A DNA stretch of 64,000 bases from positions 1 through 64,000 of the forward strand of contig JARGSG010000266.1 in the NCBI GenBank assembly GCA_030374805.1, written 5' to 3'. Made by a program: the position numbers and the translations under genes. Of the stretch, positions 28,718 through 39,922 are shown one piece after another. A model generated the notes under the pieces. The model was not told the origin of the DNA, made no database searches, and saw only the letters and a program-made list of their open reading frames with translations. Position 1 is the first letter of the stretch; every line of letters starts with the position of its first letter. Origin of the DNA: Gracilaria gracilis (Eukaryota; Rhodophyta; Florideophyceae; Gracilariales; Gracilariaceae).

Positions 28718-28740
28718 AAAAAAAAGTATTGGAACGACCC
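28718..28740 (-). repeat. Harbinger right TIR core
   Basis: Ends aagtattggaacgaccc, the inverted copy of the left end, then TAA at 28741. Confidence 0.85.
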
Positions 28741-28743
28741 TAA

Positions 28744-29502
28744 CTAGATCTTCCACTGAATGACTGTGGAAACTCGAGTACACCGAGTGATTGCGTAGAA
28801 ATCTATCAGATACGTTTCAACAAAGCAAACAATAATTGCAAATCCATTTGGTATAACCGACACTTCGGTTTTATAACCGTAGAGCTTATGCTTTCCGCTA
28901 AAATATTTTTTAGCTTCCTCCAAAGAACCCCCAGGGCGGTGAGATTGTTGAAACTTAACGTCTGTGGCATAGTATGCGCACTTGTATTTGGGAAACGTTT
29001 TCTCTTCTTTTACCAATTTTGACATAGGCCATTTTTTCAATTCCTCGGTGATTATTTCATTGTACACGTGTAGACCAATCATTCGAATAAATTTTGTAAT
29101 CAATCTTTCGAAGGTTGGTGTTTTGAAAATGAAAATATTAGCCAAAAAATCCCAACAACCACCATGTTTGAAAACTGTGAGGCACATGAACAACGTGTGC
29201 TTTCCAGAAGGTTGAAATTTCTTTCCACGGCCTACGTTCCAATTGTCTGAAATAAATGTTTCCAAAGAATTCCAAAGTTTTTGGAACTCTGCAGCTGTAA
29301 AATTGGTCATTTGCAAAATAGACTCCGTCCCATTTTGACTGTAAAATATGTCAAAGATAGGGCTCTCGGAGTCGTTTTCTTCGTCGGAGTCATCCCAATT
29401 AGGAGTTTCTGTCGCCAGTTCAAATTGCTGGCGCGTTTGGAATGCCGTGTCGGCTAGCAATTCCAGTGCATTAAACGCGCTTTCATCTGTAATATTAGGC
29501 AT
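28744..29502 (-). pseudogene. Truncated DDE transposase gene (second family)
   Basis: 252 residues. The N-terminus is acidic (DDSDEENDSES), followed by a helical region and then YYATDVKFQQSHRPGG and YFSGKHKLYGYKTEVSVIPN, the first-Asp region and following strand of an IS5/Harbinger-like DDE_Tnp_4 transposase common in algae and oomycetes. The second Asp and the Glu are absent: the frame degenerates and stops exactly beside the Harbinger TAA duplication. Either that insertion or an earlier deletion removed the 3' half. No clear continuation was found left of 25153. Confidence 0.75.
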
Positions 29503-29590
29503 ACTACAATACCTTGACGCCGAGACGACAGAGACTGTCGATGAACTTGGCCGTTGACGCTCTCGATTGCACCGGCGGTTTTGTATTCTT

Positions 29591-30146
29591 AAAAGACAGA
29601 GTTACCTCTTTGGTGACTCTGTCTTTTTGCTTATGCTGTGGATTTGCGCATTGACACAGTCATTACCACATGACTTTGTCAATGTGAAGGACATTGACAC
29701 TCAATTCAAATGTCATATCTGCGACTTTTGAATTGAGTGTCATTGTAGATACTAAGACAATCAAGGAAACAGCTCACTGTTTCCTGGATATACTCAGTTT
29801 TTGCGTAGAAAACTGCTTTTTGCGTTGGAGGTCTACTAGGTCTCTTTAGAACCACATTGGCACTAAACCAAGGGCCACAAATTTGTAGTAAAAACTTGTT
29901 CTACTTTGTTCTACAGATAAAAATCTATAATTGACGGTACCAAATAATTGGTACCAAGCGTAAAAAACACTCTAGAAGGCTGTTGTAAAGAAAAGCAATT
30001 TAAGGAGTCAACATGATTACCAATCCAGAATGGGGGAACTCTGAATGATTTTTTTCTTAGTAATTTCATTTGTTGGTAGTGGAATGATCCAAACAAGAGA
30101 TCTGTCCAGAAAGGCAACAAAATGTGCCGTGTGACACGGCGCATTT
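29591..30146. repeat. Array of perfect or near-perfect hairpins
   Basis: Seven stem-loops in a row, each a different sequence: aaaagacagagt (29591-29602 with 29616-29627, 12 bp), cattgacacagtcat (29649-29663 with 29670-29684, 14 of 15), gacactcaattcaaa (29696-29710 with 29727-29741, 15 bp perfect), ggaaacag (29765-29784, 8 bp, 4-nt loop), a cagtttt/aaaactg pair near 29798-29818, ggtaccaa (29936-29955, 8 bp, 4-nt loop), and aaatgtgccgtgt (30120-30146, 12 of 13). It lies just upstream of the truncated transposase and just left of the gypsy 1 insertion. Confidence 0.8.
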
Positions 30147-30248
30147 GTAGGGGGTGAATAGGCTGCTCAATGGCCCTGTTTTTGAAACAGCTGTAAGCAT
30201 TCTATGTATAAGCGGTAGATTTGGCAGCTACCCCAATTTTGAAAGAGA

Positions 30249-30253
30249 TTACC
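30249..30253. repeat. Target-site duplication TTACC (left)
   Basis: TTACC precedes the LTR at 30254 and recurs at 40775-40779 directly after the other LTR. Confidence 0.85.
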
Positions 30254-31105
30254 TGTGGAGCAACGCCTTTGGCGGGAAAAGCGCAAGCTCATGAAGACGT
30301 TCGGAATCTTCCCCTCGACAGGGCAGCACAGCGAACGGAGCACTCCGGGAATGACACAGCTAAGCCGGGTGTAAATCCGAGGTCAAACCACCACGACAAG
30401 CGTCGGAGCGTGAGGCTGGTTAGTAGTCGGTAGAGATCCACGTGTTCACACGGTCACGAGATGAGTCCTCGAAAGAGAGTAGCACGGCAACGACAAGGTG
30501 TCGGAAACGGGCCACTGCGAACAGGGCAAAAAGGCAAACCCAAAAAGGGGAGAAAGCAAACCACCAGAGTGGGGGAAAAAGAGAGAGAATAAAGCAAACC
30601 CAATACAGGGGCGAGTATACGACAATAGGTCGGAACGAGACAAACAAATAGTGGTTATACTCTGAGCGCCACAAGGGTGGGTAACTATACGTGAACAACG
30701 CAGTCGTCACTCCACTTGGAGGTGAACAATCCGCTAAGGCGTGATAGTTAGAGCCAGAAGCCCTTGCTTGGCAAGGGACAATCTACTTGGGGGAGCGATG
30801 CTCAACCCTCTAAGTACTGAGCTCGGCGCACCACTGACAGGGGGTGCGCCGGGCAAAATAATCTATGAAATATCTAAGTAGATACAGCAATGCTGGGTGC
30901 ACTGCCTCCGGCATATCCGTGCTACACGTGTGCTAGTCACACCCGCTAAGCGGCGCCTCAAGCCGTGCAATCCACGTGTACATGTGTGGAAATTACCTCA
31001 ACGAGGCGACACGCTAATAGCGGTGTAGTTCATATATATCTACTAACGCATGATGCGGAAATTAACTAAGTACCTCAAATCGCCTCCAAGGAGCGTTGTC
31101 CTTCA
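30254..31105 (-). repeat. Gypsy 1 3' LTR (852 bp)
   Basis: Plus strand begins tgtggagcaacgcctttggc and ends gcgttgtccttca. In element sense it starts TGAAGGACAACGC. Confidence 0.9.
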
Positions 31106-32400
31106 TATCCTCCTCCCTAAGAGTGAGCCACGCCGTCGCGATGGCGGGTCGGACTCCCAACGATGGGTACAAAAGCGCATCCCCGAAGTCTTCGGATTCC
31201 ATCTCGCCTCGCGAAGACCAAGTCACTACCACTCCAAAGTGCAAACGTCGCTCCAGCGACGATCAACCCTGTTCATAACAGTCTTCAACTCGCTCTCGCG
31301 GTCTGCTACCTGTTTCCAGTTCCATTAACCACAGTGTAAGATAACGGATTCGAGTCTGGGACGCTCCACAGAGGTGGTTCTCAAATGTCTTGGAGTATCC
31401 CTCGATATGAGGTCTTGCGACACCCAGACAAGTAGGCGAACCATTTCCATCACGCGGATACGCGGTACATAGCCCTGAAAAGGTGGGCAGCTCGTTTCGA
31501 GATCGAAGTCTTCACGCTTGAAGCGGTTCCCTCCACTCTGCAGCACAGAATCGGGGTGGGTTACAGTCCCGAATTTTGAAAGTCGGATATCCTTCGAACC
31601 AGCACAGCTGTGAAGAAACCTAATACAGGGTCGAACGCCTGAAAACAAGAGCTTTCATTTGACACCAAGATTGTTGGAATTGAACACCATTGAGTGGGAA
31701 AGCGCGACCCATTTCAGTTCACCGAAATGCGGTCTAAAAATAGAATCCCAAACTGAAACGGCGCCATAACTCCGAAGTTGTTCAAGATAATTGACTTCCG
31801 TCTTCGCCAAACAGTTTATCGACGTCCGGAATACACTGGTGCTGGCCCGTTAAGGAAACGGATGGAAAACCACCGAGTTGGTTGCGGGTATTGCGTAGAA
31901 GGCCTCCAGAAAATACTGTAGCAGCAAGATACCCGAGATTGGGAATCGAGAACCATTACCAGAAACGACTGGGCATCGATACAAACGCATTATGCGGATA
32001 CTGTGAAGACCGCAAGAGCGTATAAACAGTAAAGTACTTCGCGGTAGGCGGTGTCGAACATGGTTGAACATCGGCAACTGAACATTTCCGCCTGGGGCGT
32101 GTACAAGACAAACGGTATTCCTACCGGTAAATCGCGTGATGCGCACGGAAACAGCGCACCCTTCTGAAGGGAAAACCCATGCGCACGCGGTCGTAATGAG
32201 AACAGTGAACCAGCGAGCTGGGAGAGAACCCCTCCGGATAATTAATCCGAAAAAACAAACGTGGGTGACCGAAGACGACACCAGCCGAACTCCGTCCACC
32301 AAAAACAAATCTCCACTTCATCTTCATACACTTCATTCTAGGTGAGCTAGCTTCTTCCCCTTCGGGGCGTGTTATCCCACTTGGGCGTTGACAATTGTCG
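31106..32400. other. Gypsy 1 region between pol and 3' LTR
   Basis: About 1.3 kb in the envelope position with no envelope-like frame. In element sense a polypurine tract (ttagggaggagga) abuts the LTR. On the opposite (plus) strand a short frame begins with ATGGCGGG at 31141, at the same place as the longer antisense frame of gypsy 2. Confidence 0.55.
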
Positions 32401-34990
32401 CCGGGAGACCCGTGAGAGTACGCCGATGGTACTGCACCACTTTCGATCGTGGGAGATGCTCGATTGGCTCGTCCGAGTCAGCCTCGGGTCCGTAGCCGTA
32501 CCAACGTACGAGATACTGTATGTACCCCAACGGGTGGTATGAGTGTTCCACTATGTGGTCGACTACGAACTCCTATCGGAAGACTTCCCGGCCTTGCCGT
32601 GTGATTACGACATCCTGCTTTGGGGAGCTCTCCGGCGGCTTCACCGTGTGTGGCACTGCCTCGATGCTCCCGTTAGACCGAGGTGTGTCCAACAAGGTTG
32701 GTGGAACTGTATCTTTGCGGTATGGTCCCCTACTTGGGTCGGTGGTCACGCGTCTCGCGGTGTCGGTGTTCCCGTTTTCTTGTTCCGGTAGAGTTCCTTC
32801 TCCCGCGGGAGTCCCAGGTGGGCGTACCGCAAGTTTGCGTGGTAGCAACCGTTTCGACGGAGTTGTGTGTGGCGTCGAATGCGCTCGCGTCAACGGTAAC
32901 CCTGATTGAACCGGCCTCGCCGTGGTGGTACGTGACGTTGTCAACGGGTGGCCTTCATTGGTCTGCGCCATGGCGTGTTCCGCCTCCGTATGCACGGGAG
33001 GTGTCAGCTCGGTTTGTCGACTTGGTTCGCTCGCTAAGCTGATCTCCCTTACAGGTGTAGTCCGTGTACTACGGTTGGCACTGCCCTGCTGGGCATTTAG
33101 CGACGTGTTCACGTTGTGGCCCGCCTCAGGCGTGTTGGGCGACTTAGTCTCTGACGACTCCTCTCCGTCTTGGACGTGCGAGCTCAACGGCGCCTTAGGC
33201 GGTATTTCCACTCCGTTATGCGACGTAGTCACTCCAGGCGCGCTATGCGGCGTAAGCAACGGCTTCGCCGGTAACGACTGAATCTCCTCGGTCCTGTCCC
33301 GCACGGCGGTAGTGTCTGGTGACGATTCCGCTTCTGCGTTGATGCGCGGCGATCTTGACGAGACGCCGGGCTCCCGAGAGGGCTTTGATTGCGCATTAGC
33401 GGTGTCTCTCTTCTGTGCCACACGGTGTTCCTCATGCGACAGCGCGGAAGCATGACGATTAACGAATCCCTCCCCCTCCTTAGATGGAGCGACATGGGGA
33501 GTGGGTGTTAACGTGCCAAGGTGGCGAGTAATTACGCCAGTCGGCGGGGCTTCAGACAGCGAAGCACCAGGGCGCGTAGAGTCCGATAACATCGGCAAAT
33601 CCAAGAGTCCCCTACTTGGGTGTGGTACCTCTCTAGGGCGGTTGATCGGGGGTGGGTCCGGTGTGTCCGTAGTGTTTGTTTCCGCTTCTGCGGTAGAATG
33701 TCCACTTGATGGGTCGTTTCCCGCAGGCGGGGGTGCAAACACCACGCGATCGCGGGAAATGCGTTCGTGTTGCTGACCCATCTCCACTACAACAGTGTCG
33801 GATTCCACAGCAATTGTCTTGAAGGGACCGTAGGCGACGGGTGAGAGCTTGTGGCGTTTCTCCTTGCCTGGGTTCCAATACTCCTTACGGATGAACACAT
33901 AGTCCCCTTCTTTAAGGGCGGGTGGTCTTCGAGGGGCTCGCTGATCGAAATCACGCTTATACGCGGCTTGTGACCGGGCCATTGACCGTTGTGCTGCAGG
34001 GACCAGCTTGGTAAGCCATGTCTTCCAGGTTTCCCTGTATCTCTTCGTCGAAGGAAATTGATCCAGCGTTGGCTGTGCTTCGAGCGCCACGGGCGGTGGG
34101 GTGTGAGACAGAACCAATTCAAATGGAGTCAATCCCGTAGTACGGTGTACCTGAGTGTTGTATGCGAATGTCAGCGCATCGGTGAACAGGTCCCACGTGG
34201 TGGGGTGATCGGCTACGTATGAACGGAGTGCTGCTAACAGCGTCCGGTTAAACCGTTCAGCCTGCCCATTACACTGGGGGTGGTAGGTTGTCGTGAAGAG
34301 ATTCTTGACATCCAGAATTCTGCATACATCCCCGAAGAACTGGGAGGCAAACTGTTTCCCGTTGTCGGAGAGTAGATTCACCGGTGGACCGTAGACGAAT
34401 GCCCAATTGGTGACGAATGCTTGCGCAACCGTCAGTGACGTGATTCTCCGTAATGGCACGGTACGAACGAGCTTCGAGAAACGATCCGTGATCACGAGTA
34501 GAAATTTGTTACGCCGCTTAGTAGCGAGGAACGGTCCCAAAATATCGATAGCTACGAATTCCAGGGGCGCCCTTGCGGGGAAGAGCTTCAACTTCGTCGC
34601 ATGGCGGCGAAGCTTGACGCGATTCCGAGCACACTCGGGGCAGAACCGCACAGTTGCGTAGCAATCCACAGCCATTGCTGGCCAGTAGAATTTCCTTCGC
34701 AATGTAAGGTACAGTTTCCGTCCTCCGACGTGACCACTAAGTTTGGCATAGTGTGATAAGTGTAACACCCGAGATTGTAGGGCATGTGGCACCACTATTT
34801 GTGGGTTTCCAGTTACCGTGCGAACGAGGTATCCAAAATCATTCACCCGAAAGGGGAGATCAGCTCCTCCATTGAGTTGCGCCCGAATCTTAGTGCAGTA
34901 GGGATCGCTGAATTGTTCCGTAACCATATCCTCCGTTGTGACGGGTACGAAGTTCCCTGGTAGGGGGTTCGCACTTTCGCTGACAAGCGA
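32400..34990 (-). CDS. Gypsy 1 integrase with C-terminal extension and chromodomain
   Basis: Fossil retroelement part. Zinc-binding region (HLSHYAKLSGHVGG ... FCPECAR), catalytic core (FVAIDILGPF, LLSDNGKQFAS), SH3-like end (DYVFIRKEYWNPGKEKRHKL), then about 400 residues rich in Pro, Ser, Thr and Glu, and finally a chromodomain-like segment (YLVRWYGYGPEADSDE) near 32.42-32.57 kb that would steer insertion to marked chromatin. Confidence 0.85.
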
Positions 34991-36770
34991 GTAGGTCATC
35001 CAGTTCCTGGTCAAAATCCAGTTCGTCTGGCCATTCCTCTTCGATATCCTCCAGTTCACCTGCGGTGTAGTCGTCAACTGCGGAGCAGGGTATTTCCTCG
35101 TCATCGACGGCTAACGCTTCCCCTGTGGTGGGTAGGCGAGAAAGGGCGTCGGCTTGTGTATTGTTGGCGCCCTTCTTGTATGCGACGTCGAAGTCGAACT
35201 CTGCGAGACGCAGTCTCCAACGCATTAAGCGGCCTGAAGGCTTCGATATGGAGAGTAGCCATCTCAATGATGAGTGATCCGTGTAAACGGTGAAATGAGC
35301 ACCCATGAGGTAGGGGCGTAGTGTGCATAATGCCCACACTACTGCAAGACATTCCTTCTCCGAGACGGAGTAATTCTTCTCATGCACGTTCAACGAACGG
35401 GACCAGTACCCAATTGGCTTGCGTTCCCCCTCTGGGGTGGTTTGAAATAAGGCGCAGCCTACCTGGTAGTCACTAGAGTCCGTTTCCACGGTATATGAAA
35501 GTCCCGGTTTCGGTAGTGACAATACTGGTGCCGTGGTTACAGCCTCTTTGAGAGAGTTAAAGGCTTCCGTCTGAGTAGACGTGAATGGGTCCAACTTAGG
35601 CGGTTGACCCTCCCGCAGGAGCGCGTTGAGAGGTGCCGCAATGTCCGCGAAGTTGGGAATAAACCGTCTATAGACGTTAACTAATCCTAGAAAGGATCTC
35701 AGTTCGGTCTGGGTAGTCGGTTCCGTGGCCTGTTTTAGCGACTTCACACGAGCTTCCTCGATCATGAGACGTCCTGGACGGATTATGTGACCCAGATACT
35801 TGACTGTATCCGTGAAGAATTCGCATTTCCTCAGCTTGAGTGTCACTCCGGCGTCCCGTAACGTGGCCATTATGTCTCTCACATGTGTGAGGTGATCATC
35901 CAGGTTATCTGAGAATACAATGACGTCGTCAAGGTAGACGAGACAAGTACGCCACTTGAAGCGGGCCAGTAGGATATCAATAGCACGCTGAAAAGTAGCG
36001 GGAGCATTGGTTAAACCAAAGGGCATCCGTTTAAAACGGTAGAGGCCAGAGTGGCAGACAAACGCTGTCTTGTCCTGATCCTGCTTCCTCACTGGAACCT
36101 GCCAGTATCCCCAGTTAGCATCCAATGCCGTGAATACGGTAGCATTTCCGAGAGAATCGGTGTATTCATCCATACGTGGAATAGGGTACACGTCCTTGAC
36201 GGTAAGAGCGTTTAGACGACGATAATCGATACAGAAGCGCCAGGAACCATCCGGTTTCGGAGCCAGTACCACTGGTGATGCCCACGGCGAATGTGCCGGT
36301 TCTATAACTCCTGCACGGAGCATCTTGTCCACCGGAAATTGCTCTTCTTTTCTGGCCTTGGGCCCTGCCCTGTACGGATGTTGGGCTACTGGCCGGGAGT
36401 TCGGAAGGAGATCAATCCGGTGTTCCGTGGTATTTATCTCTCCGAGAGAACCATCCCACATTGTGGTGAATTCACGAAGCATATCGCGCAGTCGTTTGCG
36501 GTGTGTCTCCGGAACATGTCCGAGGTCGAGTTCTTCCAATTCCTTCACTGGGTCCAATTGGTCGTAACTCGTCGGAATGCGTGTCTTCTCTGTCTTAACA
36601 GGCTGCTGACCCGAGAGACTCGGCGACGGAGACGAATGAGATTTAGACTTCTCCCCCTCCTTAGAGTGAACGATTCCGAGCACATCGGCAGCAGTCATCT
36701 TCGTCGGTACCAACGCGGTTGGATGCGGCATGACCGAGCCAATCACTTGGTTTTTCACCAGATTCACCAT
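34990..36770 (-). CDS. Gypsy 1 reverse transcriptase / RNase H part
   Basis: Fossil retroelement part. RT fingers (SPWASPVVLAPKPDGSWRFC), primer-grip region (YRFKRMPFGLTNAPATFQRA), active site YLDDVIVFS, then RNase H (YTVETDSSDYQVGCALFQTT, VWALCTLRPYLMGAHFTVYT). A polypurine-like tract (ctccccctccttag on the plus strand, 36651) lies before the RT. Confidence 0.88.
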
Positions 36771-37635
36771 GGGTTGTTTTGCCTAGATTGGCTATCAACA
36801 CGTAAAACGGATTATCCGGTTCCACCTGGACCACTCCATTAGCAATGGAAAGAGAGTATTTATCATACAACGACGGCAATGGCTGGACGATTCGTAAACC
36901 GTGTTGACGGGAATTCACCTGTACCCAGACTTGAGACTCTGGAGGCACGCGTGTCGCGAAGGCAACACGAAGCTTCGTAGATTCCCGAGAACTCGGTGGT
37001 GCTTCCTGCGCCGCAGGGAGAGGTACATGCTTCTTGGAGGCATGCCTCAAAGGACGACGAACAATCGGCACGGACGAACCATCTTCCATTTCAACACGCC
37101 TCTGGCGGGGCCTAATGGCATCGACAAAGCGGTCGCAAAAGTCACAACCCAAAATGACTGGGGCGGCCAGTGACCGACAAACGACAAAGTCGAGCTTCAC
37201 CACGCATGAGCCCAAGCGGATTACCAACTCGATGTATCCTACCGTTGAAAACGGGTTGTTATTCGCGTCAGCGACGTCAGGAATGTCGCCACGGCGAATG
37301 TGTGACCGCAAGGCGGGTGGCAATGCTGTCTCAACAATGAAGTTCGGACCTGCGCCTGTATCTAATACAGTGAGATAACGCACCATAAACTGGGGTGAAA
37401 GGTCAAGGTCGGCATAGACCTTGTAATTGCGTTTGGCCATCACCATAACTCTATCCGGGAACCGGTTATTTCTTACCCGTATCCACGGTCGACGAAGAAC
37501 ACCAAGGTGTTCTGAGTTCACGTCTTCGACGGCCTGTTCCCTTGAGAGGATTCGGACCTGGGAGCGAGGCAGGAAAGCCTCGGGCGCCTTCAGCCTCAAC
37601 TCTGAGGGCGCCTCTCCAAGAGAGGAGACTCCCAC
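36770..37635 (-). CDS. Gypsy 1 aspartic protease part
   Basis: Fossil retroelement part. The active site VLDTGAGPNFIVE and the flap/hydrophobic strand PVILGCDFCDRFVDAI typify retropepsins. It lies between Gag and RT. Confidence 0.85.
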
Positions 37636-37637
37636 AA

Positions 37638-39608
37638 TTAGTTTTTCTGAGCAGATTCCGCCTGAGGCGTGTGCTCAGTGTTCTGAACCATTGATGCCTG
37701 GACACCAGTAGCAGAAGCGTCCGCAGTAGCGGTTGAATTTCCCTCGAGAGGGGCACGGGGGTGAGAGGTCACCATGTTCTGGGCAATCGGAGCCGCAATT
37801 GTGCGTGGAATATCCATCTTCGCGCGGATGTACGATGCCATCGGAACGGAAGCCTTCTCCTTAGGTGAGAGGGATTCGTAGTTGGCAATGACTTGTGCCC
37901 ATTCGCGCATGGTTAAAACGCACTGCGGAGAAGTATGCTCTCGCGTATAGCAGAGGTGACAGATCAATCCAACAATGGCATTGACGTTCCGATTGTTCGA
38001 GAATCGCACCGCTGGGCGGGAAACTGGCCAGCCAGGCCGTGAAGCCTGGGTTCCACCGTTCTCATATGAGAGTCGAGGCGGTCGAACTCGGTTCGAATCT
38101 GCATACAGCAGTGTACCGTCCGGAGCCGTTTGAAACGAGGCATCCGTGGTTGAGGGAAGCTCCGTTGTCGGGATTGAAAGCACGTCGCTACGGGCAAAGT
38201 GCACCTGATCATACTCTTTATTGGAGTGTGCCTCAGCCAGCATTGATGCCGACGGGGTTCCCGAGTCCAACATCAACGCTTTAGCGGACTTCAACCGGGT
38301 ACCCGAGACTCGTGCCCGTAGTGCATCGCTTTCGGCGCGTGCATACTGCACCAGTTCCAAGTACGTAGTCTTACGGTTTTCTTCACGGCGACGGGCCACT
38401 AGGGTCCGTATAGCCGAGTCTAGTCCATCAACGAACATGGTACAACGCTCTTGAGCGGAATAAACATTGCCACATCGGTGGAAGGCCTTGTTCAGGCGCA
38501 CCGAGTAACCGGTTTCCGTTTCGCCGGGGCGTTGTTTGGTGTCTCTCAGAGCGAGGATAGCGGACTGGATGGCGGTACCAGTGAAATAGGACATCAGTAG
38601 ATACTGAACTGCTTCAGGCCAGCAGGTAACCCCTCCTTCAGAGGCGCGAGATGAACCTCTTACAGAGTTGTACTGATCTTCCGCAAGTCCGCGTAGAAAA
38701 TAGGGCAGCGCGACAAACGCCTGTCCTTCATTCATCCCAAGAATGTCGGCTTCCGCTACAAAGCGTGATAGGAAATCCAACACCAAGATGGGATCATCGC
38801 CTGTAAACAGTTGATTACGGAGCGACAGCTGCATCCGTTTGATACAGTCTTTGACCTTTCCCGTCCCACGGGGGGTTCTATCAAATGAGGAGTCCTCCAA
38901 ACGGTAATACCGGTATGACAACAGCTTCTTGTAGAGCAGATTGGTAGGCTTCAACTCTTTTAATCCAGAGTGTTTCCTTCCCTTCGAGCGGGCGCGAATC
39001 ACACCTTGGGTGGCTGATGACCGCTTTGAGCGTGACGAACGCTCACGAGGGGCTTCTTCTACCGACGAGTCGGACGAATCAGACCCGGTTGACCGGCGTG
39101 AAGAAAGAGAGGATTCTGACGAATCAGAGTCGTAGTTCTTCCGCTCGTTGCGTGCTTTGGATCCACTGACCTTCTTGTCACGGTGTGAAACAGCAACCGG
39201 CTCAGCCGTGAAATTGGCTCCAACCAGGACGGTTTGTTCCACCGTTTCTAAACGGGCGCGGACGCGAGTAAACTTCTCAGCCACGTCCTCCACGAAATTA
39301 GCGGGTCCTCCGAAAGCTTCCAAGAGGGAGTTGACATCACCACGCAATACGCAGAGATCCTGAGAAAAGTCCTGCAAAGCAGTGTCATCCACCTTCTTTC
39401 GAAGTAGCGACAACTCCTTACCAAGGGTAGCATGGGCAGCCCGCGTGGAGCGGAGCTGCTCTTCCACAGTTAAGTGGAGGGTGTCATTGACAGTAGCCCT
39501 GAGAGGTGCCTCCGGAGTGGGAGCTTCGGAAGGGCCCGTACCTCCTACGATAGTAGCGGGACCAGCAACGGCAGGAGCCGGTCCATCACCTCGATGAGAG
39601 TTGATCAA
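37638..39608 (-). CDS. Gypsy 1 Gag part
   Basis: Fossil retroelement part. A coiled-coil-like N-terminal half (VEEQLRSTRAAHATLGKEL), an acidic and Ser-rich linker (SDSSESSLSSRRSTGSDS), then a helical capsid-like core (PILVLDFLSRFVAEADILGM) and a C-terminal HLCYTREHTSPQC zinc-finger-like motif. Pairs with the gypsy 2 Gag at 56.6 kb, which keeps the same order. Confidence 0.8.
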   Translation of the reverse strand: MINSHRGDGPAPAVAGPATIVGGTGPSEAPTPEAPLRATVNDTLHLTVEEQLRSTRAAHATLGKELSLLRKKVDDTALQDFSQDLCVLRGDVNSLLEAFGGPANFVEDVAEKFTRVRARLETVEQTVLVGANFTAEPVAVSHRDKKVSGSKARNERKNYDSDSSESSLSSRRSTGSDSSDSSVEEAPRERSSRSKRSSATQGVIRARSKGRKHSGLKELKPTNLLYKKLLSYRYYRLEDSSFDRTPRGTGKVKDCIKRMQLSLRNQLFTGDDPILVLDFLSRFVAEADILGMNEGQAFVALPYFLRGLAEDQYNSVRGSSRASEGGVTCWPEAVQYLLMSYFTGTAIQSAILALRDTKQRPGETETGYSVRLNKAFHRCGNVYSAQERCTMFVDGLDSAIRTLVARRREENRKTTYLELVQYARAESDALRARVSGTRLKSAKALMLDSGTPSASMLAEAHSNKEYDQVHFARSDVLSIPTTELPSTTDASFQTAPDGTLLYADSNRVRPPRLSYENGGTQASRPGWPVSRPAVRFSNNRNVNAIVGLICHLCYTREHTSPQCVLTMREWAQVIANYESLSPKEKASVPMASYIRAKMDIPRTIAAPIAQNMVTSHPRAPLEGNSTATADASATGVQASMVQNTEHTPQAESAQKN

Positions 39609-39922
39609 CGACGTGGGCGGAAGTCAAGTGGTCGTCGGCACAGCTTCAATAGCCGGCATCCCTTCGGTCCGGGACCGTGAACGGGTGGAGATCCGTAACG
39701 GAAGTGGCGGATCCAATCTTCCAGTCTGACTGCGTGTCTTCGGACGATCTGACAGCGTCATGACCAGAACAACCGTTCAACGGGATAATCGACAGCCAAT
39801 TGGCTGGGACTTCCAGTGAACTTCCAAATGGAGACAAGGACAAAAGGACTAACCTCGCAACGAGTGAATTCACGAGTGAATCTTCCGACAAAAACTAATC
39901 GTTTCTAAGTCGGGAGACCACT

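Larger units (their letters stand above)
25156..28740. mobile_element. PIF/Harbinger DNA transposon, complete-looking
   Basis: 3,585 bp between TAA duplications. Terminal inverted repeats share ggtcgttccaatactttttt and extend imperfectly to about 40 bp (left 25156-25196, right about 28700-28740). It carries the two genes expected of the superfamily, a DDE transposase (minus, 26992-28104) and a Myb/SANT-like protein (plus, 25773-26801), arranged convergently. A third minus-strand frame lies at the left end. It abuts an older DDE transposase gene fragment on the right. Intact TIRs and transposase suggest recent or present autonomy, which is inference. Confidence 0.88.

Noticed and set aside
30442-30710. 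ORFs on both strands repeated at 40111-40379
   Set aside because: They lie wholly in the gypsy 1 LTRs and repeat because the LTRs repeat. No protein character.
38080-38105. tRNA-like T-loop string ggttcgaatc
   Set aside because: Lies inside the gypsy 1 Gag and has no matching acceptor or anticodon stem.
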